Made by a program: the position numbers and the translations under genes
The notes under the pieces: model-generated
Database searches by the model: none
Seen by the model: the letters and a program-made list of their open reading frames with translations, nothing else
Told to the model about the DNA's origin: nothing
Assembly (NCBI GenBank): GCA_029990175.1
Contig: JARKIP010000017.1
Span: forward strand, 26,089,001 to 26,153,000
DNA length: 64,000 nucleotides
DNA from: Petunia secreta
Lineage: Eukaryota > Streptophyta > Magnoliopsida > Solanales > Solanaceae
Direction: 5' to 3'
Shown here: positions 21,009-30,395 of the stretch, piece after piece
How positions within the stretch are numbered: position 1 is the stretch's first letter
Layout of the letters: every line of letters begins with the position of its first letter

Positions 21009-24000
21009 CTAGGTAGAGTTACCGCCATGACGACTTGTCCTCGGCCATAGTCCCATTCCTCTTGATGATCTCTCAACATCATCTCTAGTTAAACCTTTAG
21101 TAAGTGGATCCGATACATTATCCTTTGACTTAACATAGTCAATTGTGATAATTCCTCTAGAGATAAGTTGTCTAATGGTTTTATGTCTTCGTCGTATATG
21201 ACGATTTTTACCATTATACATAAGGCTCCCAGCCCTCGATATTGCCGATTGACTATCGCAATGTATACATATAGGTGTCAACGGCCTAGGCCAAAATGGA
21301 ATGTCTTCCAAGAAGTTTCGGAGCCATTCAGCTTCTTCACCGGCTTTATCCAAAGCTATGAACTCAGCCTCCATTGTAGAGCGAGCAAGCAAGGTTTGTT
21401 TGGATGATTTCCAAGTTACCGCTCCTCCACCTATTGTGAAAATATATCCACTTGTGGATTTTGATTCTTTTGAGCCGGTGATCCAATTTGCATCACAATA
21501 TCCTTCTATAACAGCGGGATACTTATCATAGTGCAAAGCATAGTCTTGGGTGTACTCCAAATAACCCAAAACTCGTTTCATAGCCATCCAGTGATTTTAT
21601 CCAGGATTACTTGTGTATCGACTCAGTTTACTTATAGCACAAGCTATATCTGGTCGTGTACAATTCATGATGTACATTAAACTTCCCAACACTCTAGCGT
21701 AGTCTCGTTGAGACGTGCTTTGTCCTTTATTCTTTGTAAAGGCAAGATTAACATCAATTGGAGTCTTTGAAGTTTTGAAGTCTAAATACTTGAATTTTTC
21801 CAGGACATTTCTGATGTAATGAGTTTGAGATAATGCCAAACCTTGAGGAGTTTTGTGAATTTTAATACCCAAGATTAAATCCGCAACTCCCAAGTCTTTC
21901 ATATCAAACTTGCTAGTTAGCATACGCTTAGTAGCATTGATGTCAGCAATATCTTTACTCATTATTAACAGGTCATCCACATATAGACAAACAATGACTA
22001 TATGATTTGGAGTGTTCTTAATGTAAACACATTTATCACACTCATTAATTTGGAAGCCATTTGACAACATTGTACTGTCAAATTTTGCATGCCATTGTTT
22101 AGGTGCTTGTTTTAGTCCATAAAGAGACTTAACAAGTCGACATACCTTCTTTTCTTTCCCAGGAACCATGAACCCTTCAGGTTGTTCCATGTAGATTTCT
22201 TCCTCCAAATCTTCATTTAAGAAGGCTGTCTTTACATCCATTTGATGGATTTGAAGATCATACACGGCGGCCAAAGCTATTAGCATCTGTATGGATGTAA
22301 TTCTGCTTACCGGAGAGTATGTATCAAAATAATCAAGGCCCTCTTTTTGTCTATAACCTTTAACGACCAGTCTAGCCTTGTATTTGTCAATAGTACCATC
22401 AGCTTTCATTTTCCTTTTGAAAATCCATTTGTAACCTAAAGGTTTGTTCCCAGGAGGAAGATCAACCAACTCCCATGTGTGGTTGCTTAAAATGGATTCA
22501 ATCTCACTATTGACTGCCTCTTTCCAATATGGAGACTCTGAAGAAGCCATTGCTTCTTTATAAGTTTGAGGTTCATTTTCCAATAGGAAAGTCATAAAAT
22601 CTGGTCCAAAAGAAGTAGACGTCCTTTGACGTTTACTACGTCTTGGATTATCATTATTTGGCATACTTCCTTTTGTACCTTCTCTTGGTCGTTTTGTGCT
22701 GACACTTGACGATTCATATTCACTTTTATACGGATATATATTTTCAAAGAATTCAACATTATCTGATTCCATAACCGTATTAGTATGAATGTCAGGATTT
22801 TCTGATTTATAAACCAGAAAACGATATGCCTTATTATTCTTGGCATATCCTATGAAAACACAATCAACGGTTTTTGGTCCTATCTTTTCCCTTTTAGGTT
22901 TAGGAACTTGTACCTTTGCCAAACACCCCCACACTTTGAGGTAATTCAAGTTTGGCTTTCTTCCCTTCCACTTTTCATATGGAATGGATTGTGTTTTGCT
23001 GTGGGGTACACGATTAAGTATTCGACTAGCTGTAAGAATAGCTTCCCCCCATAAGTTTTGGGGTAAACCCGAACTTATCAACAAGGCATTCACCATCTCC
23101 TTTAAAGTTCTATTTTTTCTTTCCGCAATCCCATTAGATTGTGGCGTGTAAGGGGCAGTAGTTTGGTGAATAATGCCATATTCCAAACATATTTGTTCAA
23201 AAGGAGATTCGTATTCACCGCCCCTATCACTTCTTATCATTTTTATTCTTTTGTTAAGTTGTGTTTCAACTTCATTTTTGTATTGCTTGAATGCATCTAT
23301 AGCCTCGTCTTTACTACTAAGTAAATAAACGTAGCAGTAACGAGTGCTATCGTCAATAAAAGTTATGAAATACTTCTTTCCACCGCGAGATGGTATTGAC
23401 TTCATATCACAAATATCCGTATGAATTAAATCTAAAGGTTCGGAATTCCTTTCAAGTGATTTGTAAGGATGTTTCGCAAATTTAGACTCAACACATATTT
23501 GACATTTTGATTTATCACATTCAAATTTAGGCAATACTTCCATATTTATCATTTTCCGCAAGGTTTTATAATTAACATGTCCCAAACGTGCATGCCATAA
23601 TTCATTTGACTCAAGTAAGTAAGAAGAAGCTTGAACTTTATTATTGATAGAAACAGTCATTACATTCAGCTTGAAAAGGCCCTCACATAGGTAACCTTTT
23701 CCTACAAAACTATCATTCTTAGTTAATACAACCTTGTCAGCAACAAAAACACACTTAAACCCGTTTTTGACGAGAAGTGAAGCTGACACTAAGTTCTTAC
23801 GTATTTCTGGAACGTGAAGAACATTGTTGAGAGTCACAACCTTGCCCGAGGTCATTTTTAGGCCTATCTTGCCATAACCTTCAATCTTTGCTGTTGCAGA
23901 ATTTCCCATGAAGAGTGTCTCATTAGGTCCAGCGGGAGCATAGCTAGTGAACGCATCTTTATTTGCACAAACATGGCGGGTGGCTCCAGAATCAATCCAC

Positions 24001-24991
24001 CATTCTTTCGGATTTCCTACCAAGTTACACTCAGAAATCATTGCACAAAGATCTATCTCTTGCACTCCTTGGGAAATAGTATCTTCTACCATGTTTGCTT
24101 GACCTTTATTATTTTTGGCATTCTTTGGGGCACGACAGTCTACAGCCTTGTGTCCATATTTGCCACAGTTGCGGCAATTCCCCTTGAATTTCTTCTTTTT
24201 CGGCTGATTGTTTGGTCCAGAAGGTTTCTTCCTTTTGTTGTTCTTTGGTGCATCATTTGTCTCAACGATATTTGCTCCCATTATTGTTGAACTTCCACGA
24301 GCAACCTTCTTCTCTGCAATCTTGTTGTCTTCCTCGATCCTCAAACGAACAATGAGATCTTCGAGTGACATCTCCTTGCGCTTGTGTTTCAAGTAATTCT
24401 TAAAGTCTCTCCACAAAGGTGGTAACTTTTCAATTACCGCAGCCACTTGAAACGCCTCATTGATGACCAAACCTTCAGCAATGAGATCATGAATGATCAC
24501 TTGCAGCTCTTGGACTTGACTTATGACAGTTTTACTGTCCACCATCTTAAAGTCCAGAAATTTGGCGGCTACAAATTTCTTCATCCCAGCATCTTCAGTT
24601 TTGTACTTCTTTTCAAGAGCAAGCCAGAGCTCCTTCGAAGTTGCAGCAGTACTGTAGACATTGTATAAGTCGTCCTCCAGTCCATTCAGAATGTAGTTTT
24701 TACATAGAAAATCAGAATGCTTCCATGCCTCAATAACAACGAAACGTTCATTTTCAGGAGTATCGTCTGCCGGGACAGGAACATCCTCCTTAATGAATCG
24801 TTGCAAACTCAGCGTGGTCAGATAAAAGAACATCTTTTGCTGCCACCTTTTGAAGTCAATCCCGCCAAACTTTCCCGGCTTTTCAGCCGGTGCTGGCGCA
24901 GGGGCGGTGCAGATGCAGGGCGGCTGGAGCTTGCACCAATAGAAGCATTTGGTGTACCAGAAACACCGTTGTTATTTTCTGTGCTCGTCAT
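21009..24991 (-). pseudogene. Copia gag-pol polyprotein gene, frameshifted and with a premature stop
   Basis: Likely start ATG at 24991 (MTSTENNNGV). The frame breaks near 24900, where a one-base change shifts gag; the main frame then runs 24833-21597. Domains in order: UBN2-type gag, zinc knuckle CRNCGKYGHKAVDC, protease DSGATRHVC, pre-integrase LWHARLGHVN, integrase core (HTDICD ... SDRGGEYES ... APYTPQSNGIAERKNRT), reverse transcriptase (MDVKTAFLN, LYGLKQAPKQW, CLYVDDLLIMS). An in-frame TAA at 21594-21596, just after RYTSNPG, replaces what is normally a sense codon. RNase H continues in the same frame (GYCDANWITG ... STMEAEFIALDKA) to 21009. It could be mobilised only in trans. Clade within copia (Tnt1/Tork-like?) was not settled. 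Confidence 0.95.
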
Positions 24992-25019
24992 TATTCTGTA
25001 AAAACAAAATAATACGGTC

Positions 25020-25250
25020 AGATTCAAACTATCTGATTTAATGTACAGTGAAGATTTTATATCTTCAAACTGATTTAATGTACAGTGAAGTTTTTATATC
25101 TTCAAACTGCAAATAATAATATAAATATTTTAATAATCCGGAAGTTTTTAATCTTCTGAACGGATTAAACACACAATAATTTTAATAATCCGTTGAAGTA
25201 TTTAAATCTTCAAAAACGGAATATTAAATTTGGAGTAGAAAATCTTTTCA
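25020..25250. repeat. Repeats in copia leader
   Basis: Between the 5' LTR and gag there are two direct copies of CTGATTTAATGTACAGTGAAG followed by TTTTATATCTTCAAA (about 25032-25070 and 25071-25106). Two diverged AATCCG-based copies (about 25133-25170 and 25184-25222) follow. No function is evident. Confidence 0.75.
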
Positions 25251-25318
25251 GATTTTAGTCTCCACAAACAGCCTATTATCGATTAGCAGACCAAAATACA
25301 AATTAGATTTCTTAAGAT

Positions 25319-25983
25319 TGTTATTTGTCTGCACTTTCGATAATGACCAAAACAGAAATAAGATGAAGTAAAAAAATTCCAAGCCAACAGTATACACTGC
25401 CTGTCCTTAAGAAATCTAATCCCCTCACAGTTACCCAAGGTTTGTGGATTAATTTCTCCCAGGATAGAATGGAATTATCCTCACTGTGATAGCGGTAATT
25501 CAAATCACAGTGAACAGCGAACTCAAATAATGGTAGCAAATCACACTGACTCAGAACTTACTTTTTGTTTTGAAAATAAATGCAAAAAATAATGAGAGAG
25601 AGTATGAAATTTTTGGATGATTAAAATGAGGCAAAATGCCTCTCTATTTATAGCCACAAGATTTGGAGTGAAAAGGCATGAAGGTGTCTTTTGGTGAAAT
25701 GGCTGTTCATGAAAGGCAGCCTTCAAGGTGGCTGTTCAATGAAAAGGCACCTTTTCATTGGTGAAGTAGCTGTTCATGAAAAGCAGCCTTCAAAGTGGCT
25801 GTTCAATGAAAGCACCCTTTCATTTGGAATAACTTTACAGCAGCCCACCTTTGGAATATTTGCATAAATAGTCCACTTTTTAATTTCGTTACGAAAACGG
25901 CTCCATATCAAATATTAATATAAAATATTAATATTTATTTCATTTCCCATTCACACCACTTTACCTTCCTTCCAAACCCAACA
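25319..25983 (-). repeat. 5' LTR of copia element
   Basis: Pairs with the 3' LTR. Differences seen: T/A in TTATWTGTC, AGATKAAG, GTARAAAA, GAAAAYAAATG, TATGAMATTTTT and CATGAAARGCAGCC. On the element strand it is followed by ATCTTAAGAAATCTAATTTG rather than a usual initiator-tRNA-Met primer site. Confidence 0.95.
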
Positions 25984-25988
25984 ATTTA

Positions 25989-27272
25989 CGTACCCTAACT
26001 CTAACAATTCAGTATGGTTATTGTCGATATTAATATATAATACTGTATCATGTACTTCAAATTGGGTATCTTAAGTAGAGTTGCATATGCAATTATACCA
26101 ACATTATGATCGCACTGTTTTGGGTAAACATTGGTGCGCACACGTGGTAGTCGGTTGTGTGGAGTGAAGTTAACCGAACAGATAATTCGGACACAGAGGA
26201 CCGAAATTGTTGACGAAGCCATCGAGGTCAGTCGAAGTCAACCATCGAAGATTGCCTTCAAATCATGGTTCGGCGGAATTCAGCCTCGGTCGATCACCGA
26301 GGTTATCGCTATGAACCTTGGTGAACAATTTCAGCTATGGAGGCACGATCCACATTATTTCAGTCCACTAACCCTACTACTGGGAATGCATAATGTGGGG
26401 TTGAAATGCTCAGATATGAAAAACGTGGTTAAAGCTCATACATCTATAAATAGCTTTATTTCTAATATTGTATTGATTCAAAAATATATACCAAAATTCT
26501 GTCAAATTTTGTACTCAAGATCATATATTGAAATCTCATTTATTTAACGCAATATTCGCGTCTTTATTGTTACAATTTCGACTTTGATATATTGATTTGC
26601 TTATATTCGCAATTCAAATTCGATGTGTGACCTAAGATCAGTTTAGGCCAATACACTCACTGTTAACCCCCATAACTTTCTGGATTGTAACATGGAGGTC
26701 CTTTTTGCTTCTATAGAAAAGTGGGAAAAAGATAAAACAAAAACCCAAAATATCTTAGGCCTAAGAGCAGTATATAGTCACATTAAATAATTATTTGTTC
26801 CCATATGTGCTTATAACTATGTGAGAATCGGAAACCGTAATTACTCCAGAGAGAAAATAAATGACTTAATTAGTACTCCATAAGTTATTGATCAATGCAA
26901 AGTTGAGAATAAGAAATAAGACAGCCCGCGTGCTCTAAACCATTCGAATACTTGTGCGTCAATAGCTATCTTTGTAAAGTTTATGCCTTGCACTACTTGT
27001 AAAAATATATAAAAATGTTGCAATACCAAGAGTGAGAAATGATAAGAAATGTGAGCACGAAGTAATTTTCAAGCAAGATGATGAAACTTTGAATGAAATT
27101 TGTATTCCTTAAAATTTGTGTTCAGCTTAACAATTAAATTTATATTTTATAAGGCACAAACAACTTTTTATATCAAAACTAAGTATTTTTAATTTAAACA
27201 ACTTCCTTGTTCGTTTGCTTTAAAGCCTCATATCGCACCACCTCATTCTAATTCGATCTAAGAAGAAAAAAT
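25989..27272. other. No intact gene; possible decayed LTR at about 26100-26690
   Basis: A 26131-26547 open frame (138 codons from GTG/ATG-like starts) has no recognisable domain. The region has LTR-like traits: a GC-richer stretch with repeated TCGA..., a TATA-like CTATAAATAGC at 26445, and a T-rich stretch ending in TGTGTGACC. No partner LTR or target duplication was found. The remainder (26690-27272) is AT-rich without features. Confidence 0.3.
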
Positions 27273-27346
27273 TACGCTCTATAGGATTTGAACTTACGAC
27301 ATTGTGTTTTGGAGACCCACGTTCTACCGAACTGAACTAAGAATTT
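27273..27346 (-). pseudogene. trnW-CCA: Decayed plastid-type tRNA-Trp(CCA)
   Basis: On the minus strand the 74-nt segment reads TTAGTTCAGTTCGGTAGAAC, GTGGGTCTCCAAAACACAATG and GTCGTAAGTTCAAATCCTAT, then AGAGCGTA. D arm, anticodon loop with CCA, and T arm match chloroplast tRNA-Trp closely. The 5' acceptor strand has decayed (AAATTCT against 3' AGAGCGT, at least two broken pairs) and the T stem carries changes. Plant mitochondria also carry a plastid-derived trnW, so a mitochondrial intermediate is possible. Surrounding bases were not recognised as other plastid genes. Confidence 0.85.
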
Positions 27347-28005
27347 TTGGTTCAAATTTCAGAAAGTTCAGATTCTTATTGCCACTACTTAGCTAAGGAC
27401 CTTATGATTACAAGAGAGTAGTAAAGAATGTATTCAGAATCTAAGGATTTACAAATGAGGGCTAGTATTTACAGGCTTAGAACCCTTAAGCTAGTAGAAT
27501 TCCACTTCCTTCACGTTTCCTCCAAGTTCCGATAGCTGTTGGAACGTGATAAGATCTTTTCTCAAAAATAGCGAAATCAGTTAGTGTGACACACTTATCT
27601 GCTTAAGTGTCCAGCTGAATTTTCTCCGAAGTCTAAGCATCTGGATGGAGGTCGATTAGATAAGCTCAATCGTAACCGATCCATTAGGCAAGCTGAGTTG
27701 CTGGTGCATCGTCTCCACAATCTACTCTTTGCTTGCCACATTATTTGGCGCGTGGCAATATGTGTCTGGTGTGATTTTAGCCAATACAGAATCAAGATAC
27801 GAGATATATGATCTTTGATCTAAAAAATACCCATGAATTAGATATTTGGTTTCCTTGAAATCTTGAATAAAACATATATCCGCTTGAGAATTCTAGAAAT
27901 ATTACAAAAATAACATTTGCAAAACTAGTTGGCGGTCTACTTGATAGAGAATGGGTACTAAGTAGTTAAAATAATTACTTTATTAAAAGGTTATTATTTA
28001 ACAAC
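27347..28005. other. Intergenic sequence
   Basis: No gene seen. A short minus-strand frame at 27595-27795 lacks recognisable similarity. Confidence 0.4.
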
Positions 28006-28007
28006 TA

Positions 28008-28266
28008 CTCCCTCTGTTTCAAAAAGGATGAACATATTACTATTCGAAGAGTCAAACAAGATTATGTTTGACCACATGTCTTACAAATATTTTCTAACTA
28101 TTTTGAATTGTTAGCTATTGTGACTTATAGTATTTTTCATGTAGTTTCTAAATATGTAAATTTTATTTAAAAAAGTTTAAAAATTCAATGTGCAAATTTC
28201 CTTTGAAAATTAGTCAATTTGACCCTCTTACTCCGCAAAGGTTCATCCTTTTTTAAACGGAGGGAG
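28008..28266. mobile_element. Stowaway MITE, TA target duplication
   Basis: The left end CTCCCTCTGTTTCAAAAAGG and right end CCTTTTTTAAACGGAGGGAG are inverted repeats, extending to GATGAAC/GTTCATC. They are flanked by TA (28006-28007 and 28267-28268). 259 bp, no coding capacity. Confidence 0.92.
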
Positions 28267-28396
28267 TACTTTTTAATGATTGTGGTGTTCAGGTTGCTCG
28301 TACCCATTTCGATTATCAGGTATCTAATTCTTTCATTAGCGTATGTACTAGGTAGCTCTGCCACCAAGACTTCGACAATTGAGGAACAACCTCTTA

Positions 28397-28596
28397 GAGC
28401 CCGTTTGGGTGAGCTTATTATAAGTAGCTTATAAGTCATAAGTTGCTTATAAATCATTTTTTAAAGTTAGTATTTCCTAACTTCACAATTTTGGCCTATT
28501 TGAGCACAAAAGTGCTTATAAACTCATTATTTTTTGAGTTACCAAATACTCATTATATGTGCTTTTAAGCTACTTTTAAACTTACCGAACGAGCTC
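28397..28596. mobile_element. Tourist-like (PIF/Harbinger) MITE, TTA target duplication
   Basis: The ends GAGCCCGTTTGGGTGAGCTT and the inverse of GAGCTCGTTCGGTAAGTTTA are flanked by TTA (28394-28396 and 28597-28599). 200 bp, same family as the MITE starting at 8778. Confidence 0.88.
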
Positions 28597-28656
28597 TTAA
28601 TGTTGTTTTGTCTTCACTGGAATCTAAAAACTCATGTTCTCCTCTTATTACTTTAT

Positions 28657-29729
28657 GGAAAATTTACACCATATAACTACCCTAATAGCTTAATTACAAA
28701 ACATAACGATACTTTTTGAATATTTACAATACATAACGATACTTTTCCCTAATTACCCCACATAACAATTTTATCATTTCCCCTCTCCCAAACATTAAAC
28801 CCTAATTTCCTCTCTTCTCTCTCCTTCTCTCCCTCCTCCACCATTCCCCACCCATTGCCGCCCCTCCTCCACCATCCCCCACCCATCGCCGCCCCTCCCC
28901 CTTCCCCTCTCTCGCTGTTCCTCGCCGGATCTGCGCCCCCGTCTCTGTTGCGGCGCTGCTGCCGCCGCAGTGCAGCGGCGCTGCCCCTCGCGGCGGCGCT
29001 GCTGCACTGTGGTGGCAAGCAGCCCCGATACGTGGTTTTTGGTGTTTTTCCGGTGAGTTTTTCCCGATCTGCTCCATTTCTTCTTCTTTTTTCTTTTTTC
29101 CTTTTTGTATGTGTATATATATGTATGTTTATGTATATATTTGTATTTTGTATATAAATTAGTATTTATCTTTGTATATTTTTGTATTTTGTATATAAAT
29201 GTCTATATTCACCCCTTTTTGTATGTGTATGTGTTTGTATATATGTGTATGTGTTGTATGTTTGTGTAGAATGGATAGTTATTTGTATTTTGTGTTTTTT
29301 GTATGTTTGTGTATGTGCAGTGTATATCTTTTGTATGTTTGTGTATATTTGGTTGTGTATAGTTTCAAAATAGTAAATTTTTAAAGTTTTGGAATGTATA
29401 TATTTGTATTTTTGAATGTTACATCTTGTAGATCTAAAAAAAAAAAAAAAAAAAAGTTTCTGGTGGTGGCAGCGGTGCCGGCGCCGGCTTTCCGGTGGTC
29501 AGCGGTGGCTGGCCGGCGCTGGTGAGTGGTGGCAACACCTCCAGGCAGTGTTGGGTGGGTGTTGGGTGGGAGAAAGCAAGGAAGAAGGAGATGAAACCAT
29601 AAATTGTAGGTATTTGTTGAATTTTGTATATGGAATGTAAAAATACTATTGTTATATTTTGTAAAATGGAAAAGTATTGCTATTTTTTGTAAATATGGTG
29701 TTAGGGTTGTATATTTGTGTAAATCTCCC
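28657..29729. mobile_element. Non-autonomous Mutator-like element with GC-rich core, 9-bp TSD
   Basis: Flanked by perfect TTACTTTAT repeats (28648-28656 and 29730-29738). Ends GGAAAATTTACAC and the inverse of GGGAGATTTACAC match at 11 of 13. The interior has a very GC-rich block (about 28850-29060), a TGTATA/TTTGTAT repeat core (29100-29410), a short A tract and a second GC-rich block (29460-29580). Overlapping frames in the GC block on both strands (for example 28855-29157) are biased by composition and unlikely to be genes. The ACCATATAACTACCC side and AAATATGGTG...GGGTTGT side are longer, looser inverted repeats. Confidence 0.85.
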
Positions 29730-29738
29730 TTACTTTAT

Positions 29739-30395
29739 TGACCGCTAGACCGCATACTTAAATATATATATCAATTACTTATTTTCTTAATGTTAACACT
29801 TAACAGTATCCTTTAAGTGGTAGGATGGTGATAGGGAGCAATTTTTGCATTTATGAGTGCGAATTTAAGAGTATAATATACCTATAAAAAAAAGTTAGCT
29901 TGGTGTCAACTAAAATACCTGCCATTGAGTCTCAATCCACGTGGAAGGAACTCAATCTTCCGATCTCTACACCTACAAAAACGGCCTAATTGAAACCTCA
30001 AAGCTGGGATCGCCACTCCCCTCAATTGTCCCTTACTCCATACATACATGTAATTTGTAATGAGCCATTCTTTTCCCTACTACACATTACTAATTAATTA
30101 CCATCTTATTTTTCTTTCACTTTTTATCTTCTTGTTCTAAACATTGTTAAACTCTATTCATATTCTTAATCAAGAATTTGTAATGTTTGAATGTATGCAT
30201 GTGTGTGACATTACTTTGTAAAAATCCTAAGAAGGGTGCATTACATTCATAGTCATAGTCATAGTCATATTTTTTCATTAAAATGTCGGTTCTTGGAACA
30301 GTTATACAGCTGTCCATGTGCTTGTAGTAATGAAGGGGTGCTTGCCATTTATTGTATTTTCAATGGATTGAATTGGTTTGTGGTGTTATAAAGAA
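29739..30395 (+). promoter_or_regulatory. Upstream region of the PP2C gene
   Basis: Expected promoter and 5' UTR of the phosphatase gene. A tract of three GTCATA-type repeats (ATAGTCATAGTCATAGTCATA) lies near 30248-30268. No convincing TATA box or known operator could be assigned; a 5'-UTR intron is possible. Confidence 0.4.

Larger units (their letters stand above)
19789..25983 (-). mobile_element. Complete but defective Ty1/copia LTR retrotransposon
   Basis: A 6195-bp element in minus orientation with two 665-bp LTRs and a perfect 5-bp target duplication ATTTA (19784-19788 and 25984-25988). LTRs read TGTTGGG...ATAACA on the element strand. I count 6 mismatches in 665 between them (about 99.1% identity), indicating a recent insertion. 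The purine tract abuts the 3' LTR; gag-pol has domain order protease-integrase-RT-RNase H, which defines copia. It carries a frameshift and a premature stop, so it cannot supply its own proteins. Confidence 0.97.

Noticed and set aside
26131..26547. 138-codon plus-strand frame as a gene
   Set aside because: No domain, no splice context, and the second half is AT-rich with a TATA-like box; a decayed LTR is more likely.
29182..29384. Overlapping plus-strand frames rich in Val, Cys and Tyr
   Set aside because: They arise from the TGTATA/TTTGTAT repeat core of a transposon, open in more than one register.
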